Positions 6,920 through 15,610 of a DNA stretch of 64,000 nucleotides are shown piece after piece. Numbering within the stretch: position 1 is the stretch's first letter; every line of letters begins with the position of its first letter. The position numbers were made by a program, and so were the translations under genes. The stretch is from NCBI RefSeq assembly GCF_014636935.1, contig NZ_BMES01000001.1, positions 2,175,782-2,239,781 of the forward strand. The letters run 5' to 3'. Source of the stretch: Alsobacter metallidurans (GTDB taxonomy: Bacteria > Pseudomonadota > Alphaproteobacteria > Rhizobiales > Beijerinckiaceae). The notes beneath the pieces are model-generated. The model searched no databases, was not told the origin of the DNA, and saw nothing but the letters and a program-made list of their open reading frames with translations.

Positions 6920-9571
6920 TTGGCAGTTCGAAGGTCCGCCGACAAGACGGCCGCACCGAAGGCTTCAGCTCCGAATGGCCGGGCGAAGAAGTCCGCCAAA
7001 GCCGGACCTGCGCCGGCGTCCACCGAGGAGGTGGCCGATCCCCTCAAGCTCTACCGGGAAAAGCGCGATTTCACGCGCACGAGCGAGCCGGGCGCCGAGG
7101 TCGCCAAAGGGCAGGGCGCCCAGTTCGTGGTCCAGAAGCACGCGGCGCGCCGGCTCCACTACGACCTGCGGCTGGAGCTCGACGGCGTTCTGAAAAGTTG
7201 GGCTGTAACGCGCGGCCCCAGCCTCGTTCCCGGCGACAAACGCCTGGCGGTGCAGACCGAAGACCATCCGATGAAGTACCTCGAGTTCGAGGGCGTCATC
7301 CCGCAGGGGGAGTATGGCGGCGGAACCATGATCGTGTGGGACCGCGGAACCTGGCGACCGGAGCACGATCCGCACAGGGCGCTCGCCAAGGGGCATCTCG
7401 ACTTCGTGCTTGAAGGCGCGCGGCTCGGCGGACGGTGGCATCTCGTGCGGATGCGGCCGCGACCGCATGAGAAAAAGGAGCAGTGGCTGCTGCTGAAAGG
7501 CGACGATGCGTTCGCCCGCACGGCCGACCAGCCCGATGTGCTGGAGGAGAACCGCTCCTTTCTGAGCGGCAAAACCAACGACGACTTGAAAGCCGAGGGC
7601 GTCATCCGGGTGGATCATGCATCGCGGCAGGCCAGCAAGGCTGCGCCCGCCGCCAAGGCGGTTGCGATCAAGCCCGCCAAGGCCCCGAAGGCGCGCAAGG
7701 GCCTGTTGCCGGTATTCCTGGAGCCGAGCCTCGCCGCGCTGGTTGAGGAGCCGCCGGACGGCGGCGAGTGGATCCACGAAATCAAATATGACGGCTACCG
7801 CATCCAGGCGCGCCTTGACGGCGGCGAGGTGCAGCTTCTCACCCGCAAGGGGCTCAACTGGACGGAGCGCTTCAACCGCGTGGCCGACGCTGTGCGCCAG
7901 CTCGGCCTCGGCTCGGCGCTGCTCGACGGGGAAATCGTGTCTGAGGCCGAGAGCGGCGTCCCGAGTTTCGGCAGCCTCCAGGCGGACCTCAAGGCAGGCC
8001 GGCAGGATCGGATGGTCTACTACGTTTTCGACGCGCTCTATCTCGACGGCGTCGACCTGACGAAAACGCCCCAGATCGAGCGCAAGCGGCTGCTGGAAGC
8101 CGCGTTGGCCGGGCTGCCGGAGGGATCGCCGCTGCGCTACAGCGCCCATTTCGAGCATGACGGCGGGACCATGCTGACGCACGCGTGCCGCCTCGGCTTG
8201 GAAGGCGTGATCTCAAAACGAAAAGATGCGCCGTACACGCCCGACCGGGGCTCGCATTGGCTTAAGGCCAAATGCGTCTTGCGGCAGGAGTTCGTGGTGA
8301 TCGGCTACACGGTGTCAAGCGCCGCCAAGCGCTCCATCGGCTCCCTGGCGCTCGGCTACTATGATGACGGCAAGCTGATCTATGCCGGCCGATCGGGCAC
8401 CGGCTTTTCGGGCGACGAGGCCCAGAGCCTCTATGCCGGCCTCTCGGCTATCCCGTCCGAAAAGCCGGCGTTCGGCCGAAAGCCGCCGGCCGGGACCGAC
8501 AAGGGCGTGCGCTGGGTAGAGCCGCGTTTTGTCGCCGAGATCGAATTTCGAGGCTGGACCAACGACGAGCTTCTCCGCCAATCCGCCTTCAAGGGCCTGC
8601 GGGACGATAAGCCTCCCGCCGAAGTCGTGCGCGAAGGCGGCTCCGGTCGCGCCAGCGCCGCGCCCGCCGCCGAGGCCGACCTTTCCGGCGTGCGGCTCAC
8701 GCATCCCGAGCGGGTGCTGTGGGAAGAGGGCGGCGTCACCAAGCAGGGTTTGGCGGATTTCTACGCCGACATCGCCGCGTGGGCCTTGCCCCATCTCGTG
8801 AACCGGCCTTTGAGTCTGGTCCGTTGCCCGAACGGGGCAGGCAAGCAGTGCTTTTTTCAGAAGCACCGGTGGGAAGGACTGTCGCCCGATATCCGCTTTG
8901 TCGATGTCGGGGACGCGGAGCCGATGACCTTCATCGAAGACCTGCGCGGGCTGCTGGGATTGGTGCAGGCAGGCGTCCTGGAAATCCACCCGTGGGGATC
9001 CACGATTGCGGACATCGAAAAGCCGGACAGAATTATCTTCGATCTCGATCCCGGCGACGACGTGAGTTGGTCGCAGGTGATCGACGGGGCTCTTGAGGTC
9101 CGACAGCGGCTCGGCCGGGACGGGCTGGAAAGCTTCGTCAAGACGTCGGGCGGAAAAGGCCTGCACGTCGTCGCGCCGCTCACGCCTTTGGCCGATTGGG
9201 AGACCGTAAAGGACTATACCCGCGGGGTGGTGGAAGCCATGGAGACGGATGCGCCGTCGCTCTACGTCGCGAACATGGCCAAGCGGTTGCGCAAGGGCCG
9301 CATCTTCGTGGATTACCTTCGCAACGGGCGCGGCGCCACTGCGGTCGCTGCTTTCTCCACACGAGCCCGCGACGGAGCCCCCGTTTCCACGCCGCTGGCG
9401 TGGGATGAACTGTCAGAGGCCCTCAAGGCCGACCACTTCCGCATCGGCAATCTCCGGCAGCGGCTGGACTTTCTCGCGGCGGATCCCTGGGACGGATTTT
9501 TCGACCTGCGCCAGACCCTGCCCAAGGCCGCGGGCCGCAAGAGTCGGAAGAAGACCGCGAAGGCGGCCTGA
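6920..9571 (+). CDS. ligD: LigD, multidomain ATP-dependent DNA ligase for NHEJ
   Basis: An 883-residue protein with three domains in the order phosphoesterase, ligase, polymerase. The 3'-phosphoesterase domain (about 40-210) has the metal-site residues His74, His80, Asp82 and His116. The ATP-dependent ligase domain (about 260-560) has the adenylated lysine Lys289 in EIKYDGYR. The archaeo-eukaryotic primase-like polymerase domain (about 588-860) carries the catalytic acidic pair in DLDPGDD near 709. It processes and seals ends held by Ku. The TTG start is well supported: a perfect AGGAGG at 6909-6914 lies 5 bases before it. A lysine/alanine-rich linker at 235-260 joins the first two domains. 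Confidence 0.97.
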   Translation: MAVRRSADKTAAPKASAPNGRAKKSAKAGPAPASTEEVADPLKLYREKRDFTRTSEPGAEVAKGQGAQFVVQKHAARRLHYDLRLELDGVLKSWAVTRGPSLVPGDKRLAVQTEDHPMKYLEFEGVIPQGEYGGGTMIVWDRGTWRPEHDPHRALAKGHLDFVLEGARLGGRWHLVRMRPRPHEKKEQWLLLKGDDAFARTADQPDVLEENRSFLSGKTNDDLKAEGVIRVDHASRQASKAAPAAKAVAIKPAKAPKARKGLLPVFLEPSLAALVEEPPDGGEWIHEIKYDGYRIQARLDGGEVQLLTRKGLNWTERFNRVADAVRQLGLGSALLDGEIVSEAESGVPSFGSLQADLKAGRQDRMVYYVFDALYLDGVDLTKTPQIERKRLLEAALAGLPEGSPLRYSAHFEHDGGTMLTHACRLGLEGVISKRKDAPYTPDRGSHWLKAKCVLRQEFVVIGYTVSSAAKRSIGSLALGYYDDGKLIYAGRSGTGFSGDEAQSLYAGLSAIPSEKPAFGRKPPAGTDKGVRWVEPRFVAEIEFRGWTNDELLRQSAFKGLRDDKPPAEVVREGGSGRASAAPAAEADLSGVRLTHPERVLWEEGGVTKQGLADFYADIAAWALPHLVNRPLSLVRCPNGAGKQCFFQKHRWEGLSPDIRFVDVGDAEPMTFIEDLRGLLGLVQAGVLEIHPWGSTIADIEKPDRIIFDLDPGDDVSWSQVIDGALEVRQRLGRDGLESFVKTSGGKGLHVVAPLTPLADWETVKDYTRGVVEAMETDAPSLYVANMAKRLRKGRIFVDYLRNGRGATAVAAFSTRARDGAPVSTPLAWDELSEALKADHFRIGNLRQRLDFLAADPWDGFFDLRQTLPKAAGRKSRKKTAKAA

Positions 9572-9599
9572 GTCTCAACATTGCCGCGCGGGCATACGA

Positions 9600-9629
9600 A
9601 AACGGCCCCGGATCGCTCCGGGGCCGTTT
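9600..9629. terminator. Bidirectional hairpin terminator between ligD and the DUF1236 gene
   Basis: A perfect 13-bp stem (9600-9612 with 9617-9629) and a TCGC loop lie between the two convergent genes. The arms start with AAA and end with TTT, so each strand has a short T-run after the stem. Confidence 0.8.
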
Positions 9630-9654
9630 CGTCATGCCGCGTCGCGGCGAATGA

Positions 9655-10071
9655 TTACTCGATGACCTGAACAACGCGGCGGGTCGACGGGTCGACCAGC
9701 ACAGTGCGGTTGTTGATCACCGAATAGCGATACTGCGTCTTCACGCCGACATCGGCCGGGACCGAATAAAGCTCGACGGTCTGCGGCAGGGGCTCGCCGA
9801 CCACGACACGCTCCTGGTAGCTCACCGACGGGCGACGCTGCTCGACAACGTACTGGTGAACTCGGGTGCTCTCCTGCTGGGAGAGGGTGCCGCCCACGAT
9901 GGCGCCGGTCACGCCGCCAACGGCCGCGCCGATCGGGCCACCAACAATCGCTCCACCCACCGCGCCCGTGGCGGCGCCGGCGGCGGCTCCGCTCTGGCCG
10001 GACTGCGCGAAAGCGGCGGCTGGAGCCAGCATAGCCAGCGACAGCGTCGCCGCGAGAATAGCCTTGTTCAT
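9655..10071 (-). CDS. DUF1236 protein with glycine-zipper segment, exported
   Basis: A 138-residue exported protein. The signal peptide begins MNKAILAATLSLAMLAPAAAFAQ. A long glycine-zipper region at about 28-60 (repeats of GAAAG, GAVGG, AIVGG) can insert in or pack against membranes. The C-terminal DUF1236 domain contains VELYSVPADVG and ends VLVDPSTRRVVQVIE. The ATG at 10071 has AGAGGA just upstream and fits the signal peptide, while the upstream in-frame extension to 10245 is not protein-like. An exact EcfG-type promoter lies about 27 bases before the start, so stress induction is likely. The molecular function is unknown. Confidence 0.8.
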   Translation of the reverse strand: MNKAILAATLSLAMLAPAAAFAQSGQSGAAAGAATGAVGGAIVGGPIGAAVGGVTGAIVGGTLSQQESTRVHQYVVEQRRPSVSYQERVVVGEPLPQTVELYSVPADVGVKTQYRYSVINNRTVLVDPSTRRVVQVIE

Positions 10072-10105
10072 TTGTTCGTCCTCTCTGCGTAATCGATGCA
10101 GCAAG

Positions 10106-10130
10106 AACGTGACCTGAGCCAGACGGTTCC
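10106..10130 (-). promoter_or_regulatory. EcfG-type general stress promoter (DUF1236 gene)
   Basis: On the minus strand GGAAC (10130-10126), 16 bases, CGTT (10109-10106): an exact match to the EcfG consensus of alphaproteobacteria. The predicted transcript start near 10098 leaves a short leader to the start codon at 10071. Confidence 0.75.
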
Positions 10131-10350
10131 CGGTTTCCTGCTCAATGAAGAAGACGGTTTCCCAATCATGTTCAGTACACCCTCTATTACTGTTAACTTT
10201 ATCCGCTCTGCTTAAGCTGGCGCGGCAGGCCGACAGCGAGTGCATCGCGCTGACCGTTTTCGAAGAACGATAGCGTCAGTGTCGACTCGTGTCCCCGGCA
10301 GCGCGACGAGGTGTTTGTCGGAGCAACAACCGCGCGCCGAGCTCCGAAAT

Positions 10351-10376
10351 GGAACTTACGTCGCCGCGCTCGCGTT
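10351..10376 (+). promoter_or_regulatory. EcfG-type promoter ahead of the cyo operon
   Basis: GGAAC (10351-10355), 17 bases, CGTT (10373-10376), again an exact consensus match with the longer allowed spacing. The predicted start of transcription is near 10383, about 70 bases before the small ORF that leads cyoA. Confidence 0.55.
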
Positions 10377-10453
10377 CGCGTGTCGAAAGCCGCCAGGCTT
10401 CCGTTCGCAGCGCCGTCAGTCCGACGCTGCGCCATTTTTGGGGGCGCCGGATC

Positions 10454-10738
10454 ATGGCGAGCTCAATCAAAACCACCGTTGCGCAAGCTGCGCCGACGAT
10501 CAGCACGCTGGGGGGCGGCAGATCGGCCGTGGCCGAGACCCTTGATAGCGTTGTTGATCATTCCGCCGTGGTGCTCCCTGTGCCTCCCGCGCAGTCACGC
10601 ACCGTGGCGTTGCTGCTGGGAGCCATGGTGATCGGCTGTTTGATCGCCGGCAGCCTTCTTCGGCACTCGACCGCAACCTTCACCCAAGTGGCGGAAACCC
10701 CGGCCTGGGCGGCCCCGCCGCAGCTGGCGGGACGTTAA
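10454..10738 (+). CDS. Small single-pass membrane protein preceding cyoA
   Basis: A 94-residue protein with one predicted membrane segment (about residues 52-70, TVALLLGAMVIGCLIAGSLL). An N-terminal Thr/Val/Ala-rich region lies before it and a short Ala/Pro tail after it. I do not recognise a family. The ATG at 10454 was chosen from several in-frame starts because the product then begins MASSIKTTVAQ; the ribosome binding site (GGGGG) is poor. The stop lies 3 bases before the cyoA ATG, so it is probably the first cistron of the oxidase operon, possibly an assembly or accessory subunit. Confidence 0.5.
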   Translation: MASSIKTTVAQAAPTISTLGGGRSAVAETLDSVVDHSAVVLPVPPAQSRTVALLLGAMVIGCLIAGSLLRHSTATFTQVAETPAWAAPPQLAGR

Positions 10739-10741
10739 GGC

Positions 10742-11641
10742 ATGCGCGCCGGAGCCCTCCTTCTCAGAACCGTGCCCGTGGCGGCGATAGGCTTTTGCCT
10801 CGGCGGCTGCCAGCATGGCGTGCTGGATCCCAAAGGCCCCGTCGGCGCTGCTGAACGCACGATCCTTCTGAACTCGCTGGCGATCATGCTCGCGATCGTG
10901 ATCCCCACCATCGTGGCCACGCTGGCTTTTGCGTGGTGGTTTCGTGCGTCGAACACCCGCGCGCGCTACCGGCCGGACTTCGTCTACTCAGGCAAAGTCG
11001 AGCTGATCGTGTGGTCGATCCCGACCCTCGTGATACTCTTCCTGGGCGGCGTCATCTGGGTCGGATCGCACCAGCTTGATCCCTACAGACCGCTCGCATC
11101 GGATCAAAAGCCGCTCGAGGTGCAAGTCGTTTCGCTCGATTGGAAATGGCTGTTCATCTACCCGGAGCAGAACGTCGCGGCCGTGAACCAGCTCGTGGTG
11201 CCGGCCGGACGACCGGTGCATTTCACGCTGACGTCCGCCAGCGTCATGAACGTGTTCTTTGTGCCCCAGCTCGGCAGCATGATCTACACGATGAACGGCA
11301 TGGCCACGCAGTTGCACCTGCAGGCCGACCAGGAAGGCGAGTTCGCTGGCCGCTCGGCGATGTTCAGCGGCGACGGCTTTCCGGGGATGTTCTTCACCGT
11401 AAAAGCCGTGCCGGGCGACGCGTTCGATGGCTGGGTCCAGACAGCGCAGGGCGCGGGTGCGGCCCTCGACCGCGCCGCCTATGCGCAGCTCAACAGAAAG
11501 ACTTCCTTCGATCCGCCAACCACCTATCTGTCGGTCGACCCGCATCTCTTCCACGCCATCGTCTCGCAGGAGCTGCCGCCGCAGCCGGGGCCTGACCAGG
11601 GCCGGGGCGGCCCGGACATTTCACCAAAACCGGGGGGCTAG
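10742..11641 (+). CDS. cyoA: Cytochrome bo3-type quinol oxidase subunit II
   Basis: A 299-residue lipoprotein subunit. The signal peptide ends in a lipobox with Cys26 (FCLGGC), two transmembrane helices follow (about 40-65 and 83-105), then a periplasmic cupredoxin domain. The copper-A ligands of cytochrome c oxidases are absent from the [14 protein letters not shown] and [10 protein letters not shown] segments, which marks a quinol oxidase. It assembles with CyoB, C and D in the inner membrane, oxidising ubiquinol and pumping protons. TAAGG precedes the ATG. The cyoB start follows one base after the stop codon. Confidence 0.95.
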   Translation: MRAGALLLRTVPVAAIGFCLGGCQHGVLDPKGPVGAAERTILLNSLAIMLAIVIPTIVATLAFAWWFRASNTRARYRPDFVYSGKVELIVWSIPTLVILFLGGVIWVGSHQLDPYRPLASDQKPLEVQVVSLDWKWLFIYPEQNVAAVNQLVVPAGRPVHFTLTSASVMNVFFVPQLGSMIYTMNGMATQLHLQADQEGEFAGRSAMFSGDGFPGMFFTVKAVPGDAFDGWVQTAQGAGAALDRAAYAQLNRKTSFDPPTTYLSVDPHLFHAIVSQELPPQPGPDQGRGGPDISPKPGG

Positions 11642-11642
11642 C

Positions 11643-13649
11643 ATGCTGGGCAAGCTGAACTGGGACGCCGTTCCGTGGCACGAGCCGATACCGATGATCG
11701 CGTCGGGAACGGTCGCGCTTGTGATCCTGGGCGTCATCGCCTGGGTCGTGCTGGGTGGCCATCTCCCCTATCTCTGGCGCGAGTGGATCACCAGCGTCGA
11801 CCACAAGCGCATCGGGGTCATGTATGTGCTGCTCGCCTGCGTGATGCTTCTGCGGGGCTTTGCGGATGCCGTGATGATGCGTTCGCAGCACGCCGTGGCT
11901 TTCAAGGCGGCCGGCTTTCTTCCGCCCGAGCACTACAACCAGATCTTCTCGGCGCATGGCACGATCATGATCTTTTTCGGCGCTATGCCGTTCGTGATCG
12001 GCCTGATGAACTTCGTCGTGCCGCTGCAACTCGGCGTCCGCGACGTTGCGTTCCCGACCCTGAACTCCGTCGGCTTCTGGCTCACAGCCACGGGCGCGCT
12101 GCTGGTCAACATCTCGCTCGTGATCGGCGAGTTCGCCCGTACGGGCTGGCTCCCCTATCCGCCGCTCAGCGAGACGACCTATTCGCCCGGCGTGGGCGTC
12201 GACTACTATCTCTGGGCCGTTCAGATATCCGGCGTCGGAACGCTAATCGGGGGCGTCAACATCGTCACCACGATTCTGAAAATGCGCGCGCCCGGAATGG
12301 GTTATCTGCGCATGCCGATGTTCTGCTGGACCGCGCTCGCGTCCAGCCTCCTGATCGTCGCCGCGTTCCCCATCCTCACCGCCACCTTGGCGATGCTGAC
12401 GCTGGACCGCTATCTCGGCTTCCACTTCTTCACCAACGAAGCCGGCGGCAACCCGATGATGTTCATGAACCTCATCTGGGCCTGGGGGCATCCGGAGGTC
12501 TACATCCTTGTCTTGCCCGCCTTCGGGATTTTCTCCGAGGTGATCTCGACCTTCTCGAGCAAGCCGCTGTTCGGCTATCGCTCGATGGTCGCCGCGACCC
12601 TGTTCATCTGCATCGTGTCGTTCACGGTCTGGCTGCACCACTTCTTCACGATGGGGGCGGGCGCGGACGTGAACGCCTTTTTCGGCATCGCGACCAGCAT
12701 CATCGCGGTTGGCACGGGCGTGAAGGTCTACAACTGGCTCTTCACAATGTATGGTGGCCGCATCCGCTTCGACACGCCGATGCTCTGGTCTCTCGGCTTC
12801 ATGGTCACCTTCGTGATCGGGGGCATGACGGGCGTGCTGCTGGCCGTTCCGCCCGCCGACTTCGTGCTGCACAACAGCATGTTTCTGGTGGCGCACTTTC
12901 ACAACGTGATCATCGGCGGTGTGATCTTCGCGGCCTTCGCGGGCCTGACATACTGGTTTCCGAAGGCGTTCGGGTTTCGACTGCACGAGGGGTGGGGCAA
13001 GGCGGCGTTCTGGTTCACGCTGGCGGGGTTCTATCTCACGTTCATGCCGCTTTACGTCGCCGGCCTCCTGGGCATGACGCGGCGCATGCAGCGCTATGAT
13101 TTCGAGCCCTGGCATCCTTGGATGATCGCGGCGGCCCTCGGCACCGTGGTAATCGCGGCCGGCGTCGCCTGCCAGATCATCCAACTCGTCGTCAGCATCC
13201 GGCAGCGCGACCGGTTGCGCGACGTCACCGGCGACCCCTGGGACGGCCGCTCGCTCGAATGGGCCACGGCGTCGCCACCGCCGACGTTCAACTTCGCCAC
13301 CCTGCCGAATGTCAGCGCCGAAGAGCCGTACTGGGAGATCAAACAGCGGGCGCGCGAGCAGAACAAGCTGCGCGACGAGCCCGAATACGAGGAGATCGAG
13401 ATGCCGCGCAACAGCCCGACGGGCTTCGTCTGCGCCTTCTTCGCTACCCTCATGGGATTTGCGCTGATCTGGCAGATCTGGTGGCTGGTCGGCCTAGGCT
13501 TCGTCGGCGCCTACGTGACGTTCGTAGTGTTCGCTTGGCGGGACGTGCCCGAATACATCATCCCCGCCCATGACGTTGCGCTGCTCGACCGCCAGAACCG
13601 GAGCGCCCGCAAGGACGCGCTCTCGACCTATGCGGGGCCCGCCGAATGA
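11643..13649 (+). CDS. cyoB: Cytochrome bo3-type quinol oxidase subunit I
   Basis: A 668-residue heme-copper oxidase subunit I, length as in E. coli CyoB. The quinol-site residues equivalent to E. coli Arg71, Asp75, His98 and Gln101 are present in LLRGFAD and PPEHYNQIF. The copper-B site is intact: the crosslinked His-Tyr pair in WGHPEVYIL, the double histidine in LHHFFTMG, and the heme ligands in [13 protein letters not shown]-terminal hydrophilic part precedes the last helices. Translation starts at the ATG at 11643, since the longer open frame upstream overlaps cyoA. The stop overlaps the cyoC start (ATGA). No cyoE heme O synthase is in this window. Confidence 0.97.
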   Translation: MLGKLNWDAVPWHEPIPMIASGTVALVILGVIAWVVLGGHLPYLWREWITSVDHKRIGVMYVLLACVMLLRGFADAVMMRSQHAVAFKAAGFLPPEHYNQIFSAHGTIMIFFGAMPFVIGLMNFVVPLQLGVRDVAFPTLNSVGFWLTATGALLVNISLVIGEFARTGWLPYPPLSETTYSPGVGVDYYLWAVQISGVGTLIGGVNIVTTILKMRAPGMGYLRMPMFCWTALASSLLIVAAFPILTATLAMLTLDRYLGFHFFTNEAGGNPMMFMNLIWAWGHPEVYILVLPAFGIFSEVISTFSSKPLFGYRSMVAATLFICIVSFTVWLHHFFTMGAGADVNAFFGIATSIIAVGTGVKVYNWLFTMYGGRIRFDTPMLWSLGFMVTFVIGGMTGVLLAVPPADFVLHNSMFLVAHFHNVIIGGVIFAAFAGLTYWFPKAFGFRLHEGWGKAAFWFTLAGFYLTFMPLYVAGLLGMTRRMQRYDFEPWHPWMIAAALGTVVIAAGVACQIIQLVVSIRQRDRLRDVTGDPWDGRSLEWATASPPPTFNFATLPNVSAEEPYWEIKQRAREQNKLRDEPEYEEIEMPRNSPTGFVCAFFATLMGFALIWQIWWLVGLGFVGAYVTFVVFAWRDVPEYIIPAHDVALLDRQNRSARKDALSTYAGPAE

Positions 13650-14320
13650 CCGCCGCGGACATCACACGAGGCCGGCCCACAGGCCCGGATCCCTATCGCG
13701 TCGGCCATTCCAGTCATGGCCACAGCCGCGCGCCCGGCCATGGCGAGGGTGGGCCTGCGCCCAAGCGCATCGTTGTCGCATATGGGTTCTGGATCTTCCT
13801 GCTAAGCGACATCGTGATGTTCTCGGCCTTTTTCGCCGCCTATGCGGTGCTGCAAGGCGCAACCGCGGGCGGCCCGACTGGCGCGGAACTCTTCGACCTG
13901 CGCATCACCGCCATCGAGACCGCCTGCCTGCTCGCCTCGAGCTTCACCTGCGGGCTCGCGAGCCTGTCCGTCGAGGCGCGGAAGCCGCTCTGGTTCTACG
14001 CCGCGATGGCGCTGACTTTCGTGTTCGGGGCGGCCTTCATCCTGCTCGAGATCCGCGAGTTCATCGAGCTCGTCGACAAGGGCGCGGGGCCGACGCGCAG
14101 CGCCTTCCTGTCAGCCTTCTTCACGCTCGTAGGCTGCCACGGCCTGCATGTCGGCGCGGGGCTGTTGTGGCTGCTGACCATGATGGCGCAGATCTTCGCC
14201 AAGGGTTTCCGACCCGACATCGTCCGCCGCTTCATGTGCTTCAGCCTGTTCTGGCACGCGCTCGACATCATCTGGGTGGCGCTGTTCACGGTCGTTTATC
14301 TGTTGGGAGCAGGCGCATGA
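13646..14320 (+). CDS. cyoC: Cytochrome bo3-type quinol oxidase subunit III
   Basis: A 224-residue membrane protein of the heme-copper oxidase subunit III family with five predicted helices. Typical stretches are [23 protein letters not shown] split over helix 1, [13 protein letters not shown] and [21 protein letters not shown]. The N-terminal 40 residues are His- and Gly-rich and cytoplasmic. It stabilises the oxidase core. It overlaps cyoB by four bases at its start and cyoD by four at its end, so the operon is tightly coupled. Confidence 0.95.
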   Translation: MTAADITRGRPTGPDPYRVGHSSHGHSRAPGHGEGGPAPKRIVVAYGFWIFLLSDIVMFSAFFAAYAVLQGATAGGPTGAELFDLRITAIETACLLASSFTCGLASLSVEARKPLWFYAAMALTFVFGAAFILLEIREFIELVDKGAGPTRSAFLSAFFTLVGCHGLHVGAGLLWLLTMMAQIFAKGFRPDIVRRFMCFSLFWHALDIIWVALFTVVYLLGAGA

Positions 14321-14706
14321 GCGGGCACGAGCATGACGACTACGATAGCGCGCCGGGCGACGAACTGCGGATGGAGGGCGACGTCGCCTCCGGCTTCCGC
14401 AGCTACGTTCTGGGGCTCGGGCTTGCCACGCTGCTGACCGTGATCTCGTTCGCGCTGCCCACCACCGGCCTCGTCTGGGCTCCGGCGGTTCCGATCGCGC
14501 TTGTGGTCTTCGCCATCGCGCAGATGGGCGTGCACCTGGTGTTCTTTCTCCACATCACCACCTCGCCGGACAACACCAATAATGTCCTGGCGCTCGCCTT
14601 CGGGGTGCTGATCGTCTTTCTGGTGATCGGCGGCTCGATCTGGATCATGAGCCACCTCGCTCACAACACCATGCCGATGGACGAGATGATGCGCATGCAG
14701 CGCTGA
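14317..14706 (+). CDS. cyoD: Cytochrome bo3-type quinol oxidase subunit IV
   Basis: A 129-residue protein with three membrane helices, the usual form of CyoD. The segments SYVLGLGLATLLTVISFALP, MGVHLVFFLHI and VLIVFLVIGGSIWIMSHL are characteristic. It assists assembly of the copper-B site of subunit I. The ATG at 14317 overlaps the cyoC stop; the longer open frame upstream is a shadow of cyoC. It ends 2 bases before the stop of a convergent gene, and no terminator hairpin is visible there. Confidence 0.93.
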   Translation: MSGHEHDDYDSAPGDELRMEGDVASGFRSYVLGLGLATLLTVISFALPTTGLVWAPAVPIALVVFAIAQMGVHLVFFLHITTSPDNTNNVLALAFGVLIVFLVIGGSIWIMSHLAHNTMPMDEMMRMQR

Positions 14707-14708
14707 CG

Positions 14709-15311
14709 TCAGCTCTCGTTGCGCACTCCAGCAGCGGGCGGAACTGCCGGAGCCGCGAGCCGGCTCGCGAGGCTGGCGGAGCCTACCCGGCAGGCGCCGA
14801 CCGCCAGGGACGGGCTCTCCATCGTGTAGCGGCACGTCGTCACGCGCCATTTCACCAGCAGATCGAGCCTCGTTGTCGCCCGCACGGCGCAGGGCTCGGA
14901 GACGCCGTCGAGGCGCCGGCACTGTTCTCCGGCGGGCGGCGCCGGGACGTCAGTTAGCCGGATACGAAAATCGCCCGCGTCCAGCGTTTGCGCGTCGACA
15001 GCCGTGAGCCGGGTGAAATCGCGCTCGATCACGGCTGGCGGCGGCGGCGCGACTGCGACCGGCAACCCCCGCGTGACGTCCAGCGCCGGCTGCGCGGCGA
15101 AGGGCTTCCAGCCCGCAAACGAGGCCGCCAGCGCCCGGGCTTCGCGCGCCTCGGCCTCCGCATGTGCGGTGGCCGTCCAGCGGGCCGCCGCGACCGCGCA
15201 CAAAGCGGCCAGCGCCAATGCGGTTACGGCGGCCGTGCGCGCTGCGGCGTCCAGCGTCAGCCCGCGCGGGCGGGGGAGGGGTGTTCCGGTATGGTGAAGC
15301 TGTGCAAGCAT
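14709..15311 (-). CDS. Membrane-anchored protein with degenerate staphylococcal-nuclease-like domain
   Basis: A 200-residue protein with one N-terminal membrane segment (about residues 24-44) and an exported domain. Residues 100-180 follow the pattern of bacterial secreted thermonuclease-like proteins: FTRLTAVDAQTL, FRIRLTDVPAPPAGEQCRRLDG, PCAVRATTRL, then a Cys-rich end. The active-site positions are not conserved. The usual DGDT is DAQT, and the usual GIDAPE is DVPAPP, which removes two acidic residues. I therefore call it a nuclease-fold relative without nuclease activity. It converges on cyoD and is divergent from cpaC. The start codon is ATG; function unknown. Confidence 0.6.
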   Translation of the reverse strand: MLAQLHHTGTPLPRPRGLTLDAAARTAAVTALALAALCAVAAARWTATAHAEAEAREARALAASFAGWKPFAAQPALDVTRGLPVAVAPPPPAVIERDFTRLTAVDAQTLDAGDFRIRLTDVPAPPAGEQCRRLDGVSEPCAVRATTRLDLLVKWRVTTCRYTMESPSLAVGACRVGSASLASRLAAPAVPPAAGVRNES

Positions 15312-15610
15312 GGCGTCTGCCTCGGTGCTCAGATGATACCAAGCAGAATGGACACCGATGGGGGGATACTTGCCTGGATCGCTAAAATTCGGACGATCTG
15401 TGCTGCAAGCGTAGCGTGTTAAAGCCTATTGCAGTTTGCGATAAACGGAGCATCTCCTTCGGTCTGGCGAATAGATCAGAAATTTGTTTCAAATAGACGC
15501 GTCAGGCGGCCTGATCCATTTACGCTCAACGCGCATTCACGCTTCGTCTTAGGACCTCGTTAAGCCGCAACCGGTGTGCTCGACCCACAACTTTCGGGCG
15601 AGACCATCCA
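15312..15610. other. Divergent intergenic region upstream of the cpa/tad cluster
   Basis: About 300 bases, more AT-rich than the flanks around 15410-15500. A small inverted repeat (ATTTG-TTT-CAAAT) lies at 15482-15494. No pilin-like ORF, paired CtrA TTAA motifs or clear -35/-10 pair could be identified. Confidence 0.5.

Larger units (their letters stand above)
10072..10453. other. Divergent intergenic region between DUF1236 gene and the cyo operon
   Basis: About 380 bases with no convincing gene. It holds two EcfG-type promoters pointing in opposite directions (10106-10130 minus, 10351-10376 plus). A more AT-rich stretch lies at about 10180-10205. I see no other defined site. Confidence 0.6.
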
